Shown here: piece by piece, positions 1 through 11,802 of the stretch
Layout: each line of letters starts with the position of its first letter
How positions within the stretch are numbered: position 1 is the first letter of the stretch
Assembly (NCBI RefSeq): GCF_000226095.1
Contig: NC_016476.1
Coordinates: 3,038,001 to 3,102,000 of the forward strand
Direction: 5' to 3'
Source: Thermothelomyces thermophilus ATCC 42464
Taxonomy: Eukaryota > Ascomycota > Sordariomycetes > Sordariales > Chaetomiaceae
DNA: 64,000 nucleotides
The notes under the pieces: model-generated
The model's input: the letters and a program-made list of their open reading frames with translations, nothing else
What the model was told of the DNA's origin: nothing
Databases searched by the model: none
Position numbers and translations under genes: made by a program

Positions 1-213
1 ATTACAGTTCCGTACGTGAAGTGTGTGTTTGCGGTGGGTGCTAACACCGCAGGGTGCCGGTATCTGTCAGGCCGAATGAGGTATTGCGAGTTTCGAGAAT
101 TAATAACGAGAAAGGGGCATCTGCTGTTGATGTTGCGTCGAAACTTCTTTCCATGCGACACTAAGCGCTAATCCTACAAGAATGGATGCTACCAATTGCC
201 AGATAACAACTGC

Positions 214-315
214 TGGTCGACTGGTGTAGTGGTTATCACGTCTCGTTCACAATAGGTGAATACAGCTGGAGTAATTCCACCGAGAAGGTGCCAGGTTCGA
301 TCCCTGGGTCGATCA
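214..315 (+). tRNA. tRNA-Val (anticodon CAC) with intron
   Basis: The acceptor stem TGGTCGA (214-220) pairs with TCGATCA (309-315) through one G-T pair. A D arm with GTG/CAC follows. The anticodon stem TCTCG (241-245) pairs with CGAGA (281-285) around the loop TTCACA..C, giving anticodon CAC (248-250). The T arm is CCAGG-TTCGATC-CCTGG. An intron of about 28 nt (252-279) sits after base 37, the standard nuclear position cut by tRNA-splicing endonuclease. The CCA end is not encoded, as expected for a nuclear gene. Confidence 0.9.
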
Positions 316-599
316 TCTCTTTTTGGTTTTCCTTCTTGAAATAGCTGCTTTATTCTCCCCCGAGCCCCAATTTGTGCTCCTTCGTCAGATGCACGCTTAT
401 TAGTATGTATAAACTTGAATTTGGGAGCTAGGCAGATCCTGTAGCGAGATTAATATGGGAAAGGGCTACTAATACTAATAATGCATTCTATTGCTGTAAA
501 GATGCCTTCCTAGAATAGAGCTTGATGTAATTATGATAGCTAATTACAAGGCAGGTAGCTAGCATTTAATACTAGATAAATACTTTCCAATTTTATTTT
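316..599. other. Spacer between tRNA-Val and the sulfatase 3' end
   Basis: This stretch of 284 bases is fairly AT-rich. A short T run at about 320-335 just after the tRNA could be its RNA polymerase III stop. I see nothing else in it. Confidence 0.5.
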
Positions 600-2706
600 T
601 CAAACCCATTCGCTCCATCTCGCCCCGTGCCGATACACCAGCCCGTCCGTCTCGAACTGGGGCCCCTCGGCATCTAGGAGGTAGCCCATCTCGCAGCGGG
701 TGAAGCTGACCTTCTTCTGCTGCTGCTCGTAAAAGACGTCGAAGCGGGGGTTCAGGGCGTCGTGCAGGTTCTGGACGTTGCCGGCCGGGTGCAGGGCGTG
801 CCACGGCCGGACACAGGTCTGCCCCTTGCACGACTTGAGCACAAACAGCAGCGAGTCCAGACGGGCAACAACCTTCTCGAACGGCACCCCCAGCAGGGTG
901 GCGGGGGGCTTGGCCGAGTCGCGAAGGAGGTTGTTGAGCTGGTAGGGGTCCGTCTAATAATGAAAATAATAAACCCCGAAAGAGAGAGACGATTGAAAGT
1001 CAGCAGGCCAGCCAGCCATGCAAGAGTCTCAAGAATAGAAGAAAAGAAGAAAAGAAGGAGGTCAGGGTGCTCGTACCGTCAAGTCGTAGAGCTCGTGCTC
1101 GTTATTGCACCACACGGCATAATACAAGTTATACTCGTCGCCGATGACGCGCAGGGCCTTGTACGTGTTGTTGCGCAGCAGGCGCTCCTCGTGGCCGGGA
1201 AAGGCCCTGCCCTCGGACAGGGCGAAGCCCCAGAACTCGACGGTGACGTGCTCGTGGCGGGAGCGGGCGGCGGCGTCGATGGCCGGGCGGGAGAGAGGGA
1301 TGGCCTCGCCGTCGAAGCCGTAGTGGTCGCGGAGGCGGGCGGGGTCGACGCCGGCGAGGCGCAGGATGGTCGGGGCCAGGTCGACGTGGGCGGTCACGAG
1401 GCGGTCGGCGACGTGGGCCGGGGCGACGCCGGGCCCGCGCACGATGAGGGGCACGTTGATGTCCTCCTCGAAGCCGCACTCCTTGCCCGGCTGCAGGCGG
1501 TGCTGGCCGATGTGGAAGCCGTTGTCGGTCGTGTAGAAGAGGTACGTGTCGGCGAGCAGGCCGAGCTGGTCGAGCCGGCGCACCACGGCGTCGACCAGCT
1601 CGTCGACCGACTGCAGCACGCGCAGGCGCTGCCGGTAGAAGTGGTCGTTGAAGGCCACGTTGGCCGCCGTCTGCGGCGGCAGCTGACGCAGCCACCCGGC
1701 ACCCCATGTCGCCACCGCCGGCTCGGCCGGGTTGAAGTGCGGCGTGCGCGGCACCACGGCGTCGGCGAACAGGTGCGCGTGCCGCGCCGCGGGGATCGGC
1801 GGCGTGAAGGTCACCCGCGACTCGATGTCGTCGTAGTCCCCGTCCTCGTCCCAGCCCCCGTCCCCGTCCGGCGTCGGCGCCTGGGCCACGTTACTGTGCG
1901 GCGCGACGGGCGCGATGCCGAGGAAGAAGGGGCGCGGCGACTGCGAGGCCTCGTCCAGGAAGGAGAGGGCCTTCTGGGTCAGCACGTCCACCGAGTGCTG
2001 GTTCGGGTAGCTGACGGGCGGGTCGCGGTTCCGCTGGAAGCTGGCGTTGAGGTACATGTAGGTGTAAGGGTCAAGCAGGAACTCGGTCCCGTTCCAGCCG
2101 GCCGGGTACGGCGAGTCGTAGTTGTCGACCGTGTGCGCGTTGAAGAGCTTGCCCGTGTAGTACGTGTCGTACCCGGCCTCCTGGAGCCACACCGGGAGGT
2201 AGGCCTCGTTCAGCCCCTGCTTCACAAACTTGGGGTATCCGCCTGCACTCGCTCTGGCGGTCAGCCTGCGTTCTTCATTCCTACGTGGGAGGGGGAAAAT
2301 AAGGGGTAGTTGACAAAGAAAGGCACCAAACAAGGGGCCCGGGGGGGAAGGGGCCGGTACCATAAGGCGGGCTCACGTCGGTCACATTCGTGTTGTGCGC
2401 GAGCTTGCCAGTCCACAGAGAGACTCGGGACGGGCAGCAGATGGCCGTGGTGCAGTAGTGGCGCTTGTAGAAAGTTCCCTTGTCGATGAGATGTTTCTTA
2501 ATCAGGGGAAGGTAGTCGAGCGACTGCAAGTGCAGGTCTTGGTCATCGGTCAGGATAAACACGATGTTGGGTTTCTTCTTCCCCTGAGAGATGGGACCCC
2601 ACGGGCCGCCGAGACCCAGAGGCGTCTGTTCATGATCCCCAATTCCGATACCAGCTAGGGCGACAGATAGATGCAGGCCGGCGACGGCGACTCCGGAGAG
2701 ACGCAT
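600..2706 (-). CDS. Secreted arylsulfatase (cysteine-type, formylglycine sulfatase)
   Basis: Exons 2706-2361, 2242-1077 and 953-600 join in phase to give about 621 aa, close to the 639 aa I recall for Neurospora ARS-1. Residues 1-22 look like a signal peptide. The alkaline-phosphatase-fold sulfatase domain starts with the metal ligands in TDDQD (residues 53-57). The signature AICCPSR follows, in which Cys90 is the residue oxidised to formylglycine. Then come TGK (99-101) and the second block DNGFHIGQH. The introns are gtaccg..gcag (118 nt) and gtacga..ttag. The family hydrolyses aryl or sugar sulfate esters to free sulfate. In Neurospora the gene is switched on by CYS-3 under sulfur starvation; whether that holds here is inferred. 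It is divergent from an MFS transporter with 720 bp between starts. Choline-sulfatase is less likely given the length and the Neurospora-like motifs. Confidence 0.9.
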
Positions 2707-3426
2707 CGTGGCAGGAGCGGGTGAGCTAAGGACGAAACGAAAGAGAAGAGAAAGAAAAGAAACCGATTGATGATTTACTGATTGATCACGGTAATTATGA
2801 TATGCAAATGGTTGTGTGCCGTGACGATGACCCCAGGTGTAAGTAGTTATTAATTACAACCTACGGAGTCCACTGACTACCAAGTAGATTGATTATATCT
2901 CACTATTAAACCTCACTCTCTATAAAGCCTAAGTAGGAATTGCTCACCTAGGTACTCCATACCTAGGATGTGGTCGTGAATGGCGTTATTGACCCTGGCA
3001 ATTGCATCGGTTCGTGTGCACCAATCTCGGTCTCTGAACCCCCCACACTCGCGCCTCCAAGATGAATGCGAAACCGAAGGTTGTGAACGCGAGAGGCATG
3101 CATTTGTTATCGAGTTTTGTCAGGAACGGTTCCAATAACTCATACCCTTGCACTATTTTGGAAAATCCGGAGCAGGTTGAGTGGGCAGATAAAGATGCAA
3201 TTCAGGGGGTTACGACATGCAACTGAAAATGTCGTGATCGGCCGAACCGGTGCCGGGCCAAGCAACCACGGGGATAAGCTCTGTTTCCGGAAAAAAGCCA
3301 TTGGCTTGCGGCGCCTATGTAAATTATGTATGATTAATACCTACCCGTTGTGGGGGAGACCCGAAGCTCCAATTCTGACTCGAGCTAGCTACGAGCTAAG
3401 TGCCTAAGCTACATAGCAAACAAAGC
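2707..3426. promoter_or_regulatory. Shared divergent promoter of sulfatase and MFS transporter
   Basis: A 720-bp spacer lies between two divergent starts. It holds the palindrome-like ACCTAGGTA..TACCTAGGA at about 2947-2970 and, at 2980-2989, ATGGCGTTAT, which is one base off the CYS3 consensus ATGRYRYCAT. No coding sequence is apparent. Confidence 0.4.
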
Positions 3427-6257
3427 ATGGTCCAGCAATCCGAGGCGGCAGGCGTCCAGCCTTCCGAGCGGTCGCCGCTCTTGGCCAAGACGGCGGACTC
3501 GAACGGAGAAGGAGGCGTGTCACTCTCTCTTGGGGAGGTGCCGGCGGAGGTGCCGCTGAGCGAAAGTCGAGGCAATGGATCAGTCTCAAAGATCGGAGGA
3601 GGAGATGATGAAGAGAGTCAACACCAAGAGCAAGTGAGCCGGAACGGGGCTAGAAACGGCCATGTGGCGCGCATCATCTCGGTTCTGCTCATTGGTAATT
3701 TACGTCTTCTTTTACCCAGAGACAACTGATTGTCCTTTCAGAAATCACGGATCGCTGATTCAAGTCTTCAGGTATCTTTGTGGCGCACGCCGACGGTTCT
3801 ATTCTCCTGGCCACGCACCCCGTCATCGCCTCGGAATTCAATGATCTGGAAAACTCGAGCTGGCTGATCACAAGCTTCGCCCTGGCGGGCGCTGCCACGC
3901 AGACCTTGGTGAGCAAGTCGCAACTTGCCTCTCCAATCCCTGCTGACAACAGACCTCTTTTTTACAAAAGTACGGAAAATTGAGTGACATCTACGGCCGC
4001 AAGACATTGGTCATCGTCGCCTATGTTATATTCGTGCTCGGTTGGTAAGTGTGCTCTTCTCCCGGGAAAAAAAAGAAAAAAAAGAGAAAAAAAAATCAAA
4101 CTAATACGATGCTAACGGCAACAGTGCCCTTGTGTAATTATGTCCTGCGTTCTCGCCTTCCCCTGAAACTTGATTCGACCGTGTTCGCACATCATCGCAC
4201 GTGCTAATGATAAGGATAGAGGCATGGGCCAAACCATGTGGCAAGTCGTCCTCGGCCGAGTCATCTCCGGCGCAGGAGCATCCGGAATGGCAGGACTGGT
4301 GTCCATTCTCATCACGGGTAATGATAATTATGCCTCTGAAACGACCCGAGGAGAGACCCCGTGTCTTCACGTTCTCGAGCTAATTAATCCTCCAATAGAT
4401 CTGCTTCCAATTCGAGAGGTCGCACAGTGGCGCGCATATGTCAATCTTGTTGCCACTCTGGGCCGCAGCATAGGGGGGCCCCTGGGCGGTTGGCTTGTCG
4501 ATGTCATCGGATGGCGATGGTGATTATGATCTAATTACGGGATCCCATAATATCCGCTCTGAAACTAATAGCGCGCTTCTAGGTCCTTCTTTGGCCAGGT
4601 TCCTCCCATCCTGCTCGCAATCTTTCTCGTCACCGTCTCCCTTCCCTGCTCCCCGGCCACATCATCCTCGAACGGCGTCGACGAAAATAGACTTGCACAG
4701 AGAAGCAAGATCAGCCGAGTCGACTTTAAGGGCTCTCTCCTCTTTGCCCTGGCCATCCTTGCCTTTCTCTTGCCCGTCGAGCTCGGAGGCGTCAAGCTGC
4801 CTTGGTCTCACCCGGCCATCATTGTCCTCTTTGGTCTGAGCCCCGTACTCCTCTTGGTTTTCGTCGCAGTCGAAAAGAGACAAGGAGAACCAATCTTGCC
4901 CCTCGGCATTTTTCAACGGCGCGATGCCGTTTTCTCCTATGCCATCCTCGGCTTACAGACTGCCGCCCAGCTCAGTGTACGTGTGCCCTTCCTGCTTGTG
5001 TTGTTCGGACGGGAAGGTTATTACCCATGGCGTCGTGGGCGTTGTGAGCGTTGCGAGGAGGGCACGATTGAAAACTGACCTGGAACTTGCGGTTCAGCTC
5101 ATGTTTTCGGTTCCGCTATACTTTCAAATCACGACTGGCTCATCTAATACCGCATCTGGCGCTCATCTGGTGCCCGCCGTGGTCGGAAATGCGATAGGCG
5201 GGTTGATCTCCGGAGTGATTATCAAGAGGTGCGTCTTGATATCCCGAATACCACCCGGCCGGGAATGATGTGGCAGAGTGGACATACAATACGGTGACTG
5301 AGACTATTAACCTCCTTACCCAGATCCGGCCGCTACAAGACCCTCATCATCCTGGCCGTCACGCTCTCCTCCCTTAGTTACTTCTTGCTCATGCTCCGCT
5401 GGCATGGCAGCACCAACTTCTGGGAATCCCTCTATATCTTCCCCAGGTTCGTCCCCTCCACAATTTCCTTTTTTTTTTTGTCCTCTTCTCTCTCCTGCTT
5501 AAACACTACTTGCGTGGGGTTGGGGTCCCCCGCCCATCTACACACCCGTCGCGCCCTTCATCTAATTACCCACAAATAAAAGTCCGCATTGACTCGCTAT
5601 TAACACCCTTCCTCAGCGGTTTCGGCACCGGAATCGCCCAGTCCGCCGTCTTCGTCTCCCTGCAGGCCGTCATTGCAGCCCAGGACCCGTCCCACCTCGC
5701 GCCCGCCATCTCCTTCATGTACCTCACCACCACCATCGCCATCACCCTCGGCGTGCCGCTCTCCAATGCCGTCATGCAGAGCGCACTGCGACGCAGCCTG
5801 TGGAGGAGATTGATTGCCTTGGGCCTCGACGGAGACGAGATTGCAAAGGTCAGTTGCATATTCACATTCATGCCAGAACTTCGGGAGACCAAAAAAAATC
5901 TCGCTGCATCAAAACGATAGTTAATTACTCGAGGACGACTTGGCTTGCGACTGACCATTTATGATTTTGCTAGATCGTCGAAAACACCGTGTCGGATGTC
6001 GATTTTGTAGATCAGGTCACGGGGAGGCTGAGGGATGCCGTGGTCGGCTCATATGTGGACGGGCTCTGGTGGAGTCACGGTGAGTGAGCCCCTGAACTCC
6101 GCTGGCGATACATAACCCTTCTTGTTTTCAGCGAACGTTTTGTTCTCTTTTTCCTGACACGATTGGCTCCGTAGGTGTCTCGTTCTCGTTCTCCGCCACC
6201 GCCTTCGTGCTGGCTCTCTTCATCCGGCAGAGGCCTCTTGACGGGCCAAGGGCGTAG
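3427..6257 (+). CDS. MFS transporter, DHA2/VBA-like (vacuolar basic amino acid or drug:H+ antiporter)
   Basis: Twelve exons join in phase to about 591 aa: 3427-3694, 3772-3908, 3971-4044, 4125-4133, 4220-4317, 4399-4519, 4583-4976, 5098-5228, 5324-5446, 5617-5848, 5974-6079 and 6175-6257. The hydrophilic N-terminus carries ERSPLL, an acidic-dileucine-type motif common in vacuolar transporters. The MFS loop motif appears as GKLSDIYGRK and the antiporter motif C region as GRSIGGPLGGWL. The length and hydrophobic segments fit 14 transmembrane helices. The first ATG in frame is at 3427; the frame is open to 3400 only through a GTG. Exon 4 is only 9 nt but is needed to give the conserved GCALVGMGQTMWQ run. 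Substrate cannot be read from sequence: Vba-type basic amino acid import into the vacuole and multidrug efflux are both possible. Confidence 0.88.
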
Positions 6258-6719
6258 GGAAGAACAGATTCATGACAGACAGGGGGGGAGGGGTGGAAGG
6301 GGTAGATATATGTACATACATACATATCGCACCCGTTTATCTGTCTAGAAATGTCGTGCGTCCTTTCAAATCTTTTGCGGAGAGGCAGCAGTCCCAGGGG
6401 CATGACCACGGAAGAGGTGAAGAGATACGAGATAATTAGTCGTCACACGCGGCTCGCTCAGACTAAAGAACAACACAAGGTGGTGATGGGAGAGACATTG
6501 GCTCCCGTCAACACCAGCAACCGGTTACCAGCCAACTTGGCCAAAGTCAAAAAACACCGCACGAAGCATTCTAATTTTGAACCCCGTCACATCATTTACA
6601 TCAACATTTCGACGCACCCCCTCCTTCCCCCCTTCTACAAATGCTCCAAGAACATATCTCAAAAAGCCAAGTGGTATGTACGATGCTTGAAAATAACTCA
6701 GCTTATCCTAGAACCGCTT
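6258..6719. other. Convergent 3' spacer (MFS and kelch-BTB gene)
   Basis: This 462-bp gap probably carries both 3' UTRs. A TACATACATACATA microsatellite lies at about 6311-6326. No gene or RNA is recognised. Confidence 0.5.
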
Positions 6720-9700
6720 TTATGAGCCCGCAATGCCTAACCCGACCCTGGGGTGCCCATACTGTCCAACCTGTGGTTGCCCAGCTTGCTGTCCGCCGAC
6801 GCCGCCGGCGCCGCCACCGCCCTGCACCCCAGCTGCACCTGCTGTCCCCGTCCGCTCCCTCATCCGTCTCCCCTCCATGAGGCCCCTCAGCCCCCGCTTC
6901 TGCAAGCCAATGACGCTGCTCAGCTCCCCCGTCCAGATCTCTCTGCCGCCACCACCCCGATCACTGTCGCCCACCTCGGACGCGCTCCACTCGCTTCCAC
7001 TGACGCTCGTTGTCGCACTCAGCTCGTCGCTGCTCGGCGGGGCCCCGGGCACGGACGTGCTGATCGTGAGGCCCGCCATCCCGCGCGTGGCAGCGCTGCT
7101 GCCCGCTTCGGAGCCGGCAGCACTGCTTCCGTCGGGCGGCCCGTGCTCCGACTGCTGGAGGTTGTCGGCGGTGGTGCCGCCAAGGCCGTACAGCGCGGCG
7201 GACGCGGGGAAGAAGTTGGGGTTCAGGGTGCCGTCAATACCGCGGCCGCCTCCGGCTGCCATCGCTGTGGCGTTGAAGACGGCTGCGGCGTTGCGGTTGT
7301 CGAGGAGGCCGTGGAGCCGCTCGACGACAGCCTCAAGGAGGCCGTCGATGCGGTAGGGGCGGGCGATCTGGAGGAGGCTGCAGAGAATCTGAGGGGTGCA
7401 AAGCGGGGAGGACGGGGCGGGGAGGCTGGAGGTGTAGAGGAAGTGGAGGAGAGCCTGGACGGTGAGGTAGGTGTGCGGCAGATACAGGCAACGCGGTCGG
7501 CTGTTGGGCGGCAGCGTCCGCGGAGTCGGAGCCGTATTGATGGCCGCGGCGTCCACCGGGGTTCCGGCCGACGTGCCGGCGTTTCCGGCTTTGCTGGTCG
7601 AGCTGCCAACCGAATACAAGGTGCTGCCGCTCATGATGGACGGGGTGATGGTGAGGTTCGAGCTCCGGACCGAGCCTCCGGGAGCAGATACCGAATTCGA
7701 CCGAAGGGTGGCAGCATCACTGCCATCCTGCGTCGCCGTGCCCTCGCGTAGCAGCTGGACAAAGTACGGGCCCCACCTCCTCGCGACGATTCTCGAGTTG
7801 ATGGGTATCCGCTCACCGCCAATACACAGGATATCCATATCGGCCAACTCTCTCATCGCGAGGGCCTTCTCGCCCAGCTCCTCGGCCGCGCGGCTGTGGT
7901 ACCTGCCGCCGGCAGTGAACCCGGCCTTACGAGCCAGACTCAAGCCAGGTCCGGTGTAGGGACTGCTGGCGCTGACGAAGCCGCTCATGGGGTTGATCTT
8001 ACGAGGATTGTCGTAGAAGCCAAATGCCTCCAGCTCGACCATGCAGACATTGGTAAAGTTAATCCTGCGGTGGTTGTAGTCATCCACAAGGCTCCGTCTC
8101 CTGTTGCCCAGCACGACAAACGTGTTCCGCCTGTTCCACAAGACGCCGCGGTTCCAGCTACCCTGGCTGAAGACGGCGCCGCCGGCGTCGATGCGGCTCC
8201 ACGTCAACGTCCGCAAGTCTAGCGCCCAGAGAGCGTATTCCTGTTTTGACGACGTGAGGTAGGTGCCGCTCACGACAAAATGAGTATCGATGATGCCGCC
8301 GTTGGGAAACCGCAGCCCTGGGGGGCTGTAGGTGCCGCTCATCGTCCGTTCGCTGAGGCTGCCGTCGGGGGCCCTGATTTGCAGCTCGATTTTGACGTCC
8401 AAAAAATTGTAATTGCTGTAGATAAGCATGCTGGACCCGCCCTCTTTGGCCTCCTGGCTGATTCCTCCACCATCCTGACGAACGCCACCGGGAAACGACT
8501 TGCCGAGCTTAGCGGTCACGGATGGGGGGAGCGGTGCTACGACGCTGCGGTACGCGCCACAGCTCTTACCCAAGGGTTGCGTCGAGACCCATTTTAGACT
8601 GCGCAGGTTGAAGACACTAATCTGCTCGATGTAGTGATTTGATGCGTCTTGACCCCCGACTACGATCATCTCGGCGCCGCCAGCCCCGTCAATATTGATA
8701 CCGATCCGGCCCTCGTTGGGGTTGCCTGTCGACGGATTGTGCTGAAGCGCCGAGAGGGGCGCTCGGTGTGAAACAAACGTTGCGGATGAAGGGAGGATGC
8801 ATGCGCAGTGCGCGTAGCGTCCCTGAGGGGCATCTTGTGTCGGAATGAATGTCCATTTCCTCGTCGGGACGTCGTAGATGTAAATATCTGACATGACCGT
8901 GACCTCGGGTTGCTGGTCTTGCGGTATGTTTTTCTGGTTCGTTGTCGGCGACATGCCGCCATAGCACACCAGCTTCGTATCCCCAAGCGCGCACATCGAG
9001 TGGAAGTACCGCGGAGGAGGGATATCGCCCGTCGTTTCCACCTTTGTCCAATGACGGCGAATCAGGTCAAGCTCGTACAGATCCGAGGTCAAGGGCGCCG
9101 GTCTGCTTCTTGACAATATCCTCCCGCCAAACACATACAGCTTGTCACCCAGGATGGTGGTCGTGGCTCCAACAAGGGGATGCGGCTCCCTGCCTGTTGT
9201 CCTGTGTACGTTGCACATCAACCCCGACAAGTGCGCCGACGGAGTTGCGGTCCCGACGGCCGTGCCGCCGGCCTGTGTCCTCGGCTGGCTATTATTGGGC
9301 GACTGACCGGCCGAAAGCGGGCCGGTGCTTTTCGGCGTCAGATTATCATAATTCCGGTCGTCTTGTCCGTCATGCCGAGACGAGCTCGCCAGGCTGCTCT
9401 GGCTGCTATTGACGCTCACGTCCTGACCGTGGCCGGCTTCCCCTCGGGCGTACAACCCGCCACCTGTCTCCATGGATGAGGCCGACTCCATCGTGCCGGG
9501 TCTGCTGTCGTCGTTTTCCTCCGTCTCGGTGTCGAGAATCGTTGCCAGACCCCTCGGCTGCTGGGGGACGGCTAAAGGCGTCAAGGGACTCGCTGGCGAA
9601 AGTTGCGGCGGCGGCGGTTCGGGCAAGGGCTTCGCAAGACTATCCTGCAGACTCAAGCTTCGTGCATGTTGTGGGGGCGGCGGGCGTGTGCTTCCGGGGG

Positions 9701-9950
9701 GGATAGTTGCGGAGCTGAGGGAAGACTCGAGTGCAGGAACGTCTGACTCGGACGGCTGGCGCAGAGAGAGCTTGGAAGGTCTTGCCGGCGTGATCTTTTT
9801 GATGCCGCGAAAGGCCGAGGATATGACGGCGGATGGCGACTTTGAGGGGAGCCGTTCTTCAGACTCGGAGTCGGACTGTCGGCTAAAGTGGTTGCCGGGT
9901 CTGGCCTGCTGCTGGCCTAATCCCCCAGAAGTTAGCGCATGGCCTGACAT
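6720..9950 (-). CDS. Kelch-repeat BTB protein, PMD1/MDS3-like
   Basis: A single exon of 1076 aa starts at an ATG at 9950-9948. Residues 1-245 are Ser/Pro-rich and probably disordered. From about 250 to 640 there are kelch beta-propeller blades (for example KLYVFGGRILSRSR, KLVCYGGMSPTT, MIVVGGQDASNHYIEQ, HFVVSGTYL). A BTB-like region runs from about 690 to 890 (DMDILCIGGERIPINSRIVA, then LLHFLYTSSLP), interrupted by a Ser/Thr-rich loop. The C-terminus is Gly/Gln-rich. In yeast Mds3 and Pmd1 are negative regulators of early sporulation genes linked to TOR and pH signalling; in filamentous fungi the orthologue is expected to affect growth and sporulation (inference). A leader of more than 700 nt with no supportable gene lies upstream. 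Confidence 0.85.
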   Translation of the reverse strand: MSGHALTSGGLGQQQARPGNHFSRQSDSESEERLPSKSPSAVISSAFRGIKKITPARPSKLSLRQPSESDVPALESSLSSATIPPGSTRPPPPQHARSLSLQDSLAKPLPEPPPPQLSPASPLTPLAVPQQPRGLATILDTETEENDDSRPGTMESASSMETGGGLYARGEAGHGQDVSVNSSQSSLASSSRHDGQDDRNYDNLTPKSTGPLSAGQSPNNSQPRTQAGGTAVGTATPSAHLSGLMCNVHRTTGREPHPLVGATTTILGDKLYVFGGRILSRSRPAPLTSDLYELDLIRRHWTKVETTGDIPPPRYFHSMCALGDTKLVCYGGMSPTTNQKNIPQDQQPEVTVMSDIYIYDVPTRKWTFIPTQDAPQGRYAHCACILPSSATFVSHRAPLSALQHNPSTGNPNEGRIGINIDGAGGAEMIVVGGQDASNHYIEQISVFNLRSLKWVSTQPLGKSCGAYRSVVAPLPPSVTAKLGKSFPGGVRQDGGGISQEAKEGGSSMLIYSNYNFLDVKIELQIRAPDGSLSERTMSGTYSPPGLRFPNGGIIDTHFVVSGTYLTSSKQEYALWALDLRTLTWSRIDAGGAVFSQGSWNRGVLWNRRNTFVVLGNRRRSLVDDYNHRRINFTNVCMVELEAFGFYDNPRKINPMSGFVSASSPYTGPGLSLARKAGFTAGGRYHSRAAEELGEKALAMRELADMDILCIGGERIPINSRIVARRWGPYFVQLLREGTATQDGSDAATLRSNSVSAPGGSVRSSNLTITPSIMSGSTLYSVGSSTSKAGNAGTSAGTPVDAAAINTAPTPRTLPPNSRPRCLYLPHTYLTVQALLHFLYTSSLPAPSSPLCTPQILCSLLQIARPYRIDGLLEAVVERLHGLLDNRNAAAVFNATAMAAGGGRGIDGTLNPNFFPASAALYGLGGTTADNLQQSEHGPPDGSSAAGSEAGSSAATRGMAGLTISTSVPGAPPSSDELSATTSVSGSEWSASEVGDSDRGGGGREIWTGELSSVIGLQKRGLRGLMEGRRMRERTGTAGAAGVQGGGGAGGVGGQQAGQPQVGQYGHPRVGLGIAGS

Positions 9951-11802
9951 GCTTGGCGCAAGCAGAAGCCTGCCGCGAGGTGAAAAGCGAGACGACCGGC
10001 CACAGTCACTGGTTTGTTTGGTGTTTCAGGGTAATTGAGGCGGAAACAGATGCGGCGCAGTTGTCTGGTTCGCACCGGGGCTGTGATATCAATTCGACCA
10101 GGAGCGTCTGATAGAGGAAGCAGATGATGCGGATGTTGGTAGGGCCACATCTGAAGGGAAAAAAAAAAGCGTTTCTTAAATGGAGTTGAAATGGCCGTCA
10201 CGGAGGTAGGTAGAGCGGTGGACAAGACGAGGGTTGCCGGGCTCCGACACGCAACTCCTGATGCTGGCGGAGAGACGGGTTCCAGCGACCGGGGCCCAGA
10301 TGTGCGCCGGGGAGTCCCTTGACAGCGGCTCTCTCCAGCGCCTGGAGCCCAGCCGAGTAACGGCAAACATATGCCACGCAGCAATCTTTGTCGGATGGAG
10401 CAGAGGAAGCAGCAGTAACTTTAGCCCGGGGGGGGGGGGGGGAGGGGGCTTCGCAGAGTGGGAGTGAAGAAACCCGCAGGGCGTGTAAGCGAGGCCGGGG
10501 CTGAAGGATCCTCGCCCGCTCAGAGTGGCACGGTGACCGGGATGGGGACCAGAGGACCTGCCGCGGGAGGGTGGGTGTGCGTGCGTCGCGTAGCGACGGC
10601 GGAGGGCATCTGGGAAAAGAGGAAAGAAAGGAACGGAACACGAAGGCATCCATACCTAGACCTACTCGCTACTTGTTGAAGATGCTGCGCCAATTGATGC
10701 CGGGTCGAAGCCGAGTATCTAGTGCGCAGCAGACGAATCGCAATCTTTCAGCAAGACGGTGGGAGACACGCGGAGATTTGTACGGTCCGTTCACTGCTCT
10801 GGCTTGGTCAGAGTGTCCCGCACGGACGGCGTCGGGAGAAACGAGCGGGAAAAGGGGGTTGCGACAGGGAGAAATGAGCGGACTCGTGGCGATGAAGCTT
10901 GCAAAGGGCGGGGGCAGAACCCTGGGATGCAGTCAGTAACCGGCGGCGATCGCGGGCACCGATGGAAGATCAAGAAATCTAGCAGTCGGGCGGTGGGAGA
11001 TGTCGAAAGGGAATGCGAAGCCCAGAGCTGTCATATGAGGGGCCCGTGGCGACAGGACCGCACGAGGCTCTCCCGCTCCTCCGCTGAGATGGGGACCCCT
11101 TCTCTTCCATTGGGGCTCTCCTGTGGCTCCTCTGGGGGGTCTGAGCCGGTGGGGCAGCGCACAGACCAGTTCAGTTGTTGGCTCGCCGCTTGACTCGAAG
11201 GCGGACACCTTGGCAAGTGAGAAGAACTGAACCTGCAGCAAAAACATACCCGGGAAGAATACTGTAATCCGTATATTTTATCTGATCTCTGCAACACATA
11301 CAGATTTGACACAAGAATGCAGTCCCTGACGCAAACTGCATATATGCGCGTTTTGCTTCGATTCACGTCCATAACAGGATGAATTTGCGCTACCGTGTTG
11401 AATCATGTTAAACGGCTCAGCAGCACACAGTCCCTTAACGTTAGGTACCTACTTACATATATATGCTAGCTGTCGCCAGCGGAGGCCAGGAAGCAGCGCT
11501 AGCACACGAGTGTAATCCAACGTGGGGAGACAAGATTAATCGCCGGTGGCAGTAATTGAAGAACCGGGAGCGAGAGAAAAGGTGGTCAGGAGATGGATGG
11601 TGACATTTCGGGGCGAACTCGACAACACACGAAAGCAAAAGGCATACCCTCCTAAAAACGCCCCTCCAAGCATCCGCCGGTCCCGTGTGTTAAGTTTGGG
11701 CGGTCCACACCCCTAGGGCGCATGTTTTCGTTCATGCGCATCCCTTGCTCCGATATAGTTGAGCACCCGTTTCTGATCACACCACTGCTCGGCGCATCTG
11801 AT
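9951..11802. other. Long spacer upstream of the kelch-BTB gene
   Basis: This 1.85-kb gap holds the promoter and probable long 5' leader of the minus-strand kelch-BTB gene and the 3' UTR of the peroxiredoxin gene. It contains a run of 15 G at 10428-10442. Several open frames up to 157 codons occur on both strands but overlap one another, lack motifs and look like chance in GC-rich DNA. Confidence 0.5.

Noticed and set aside
762-2309. 515-codon plus-strand frame opposite the sulfatase
   Set aside because: It mirrors the sulfatase exons, is Val/Arg/Gly-rich as expected from the reverse of a GC3-rich gene, and has no motif.
10458-11193. Overlapping plus-strand frames of 120-145 codons in the kelch-BTB leader
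   Set aside because: They overlap in different frames, have skewed Arg/Gly content and no motif.
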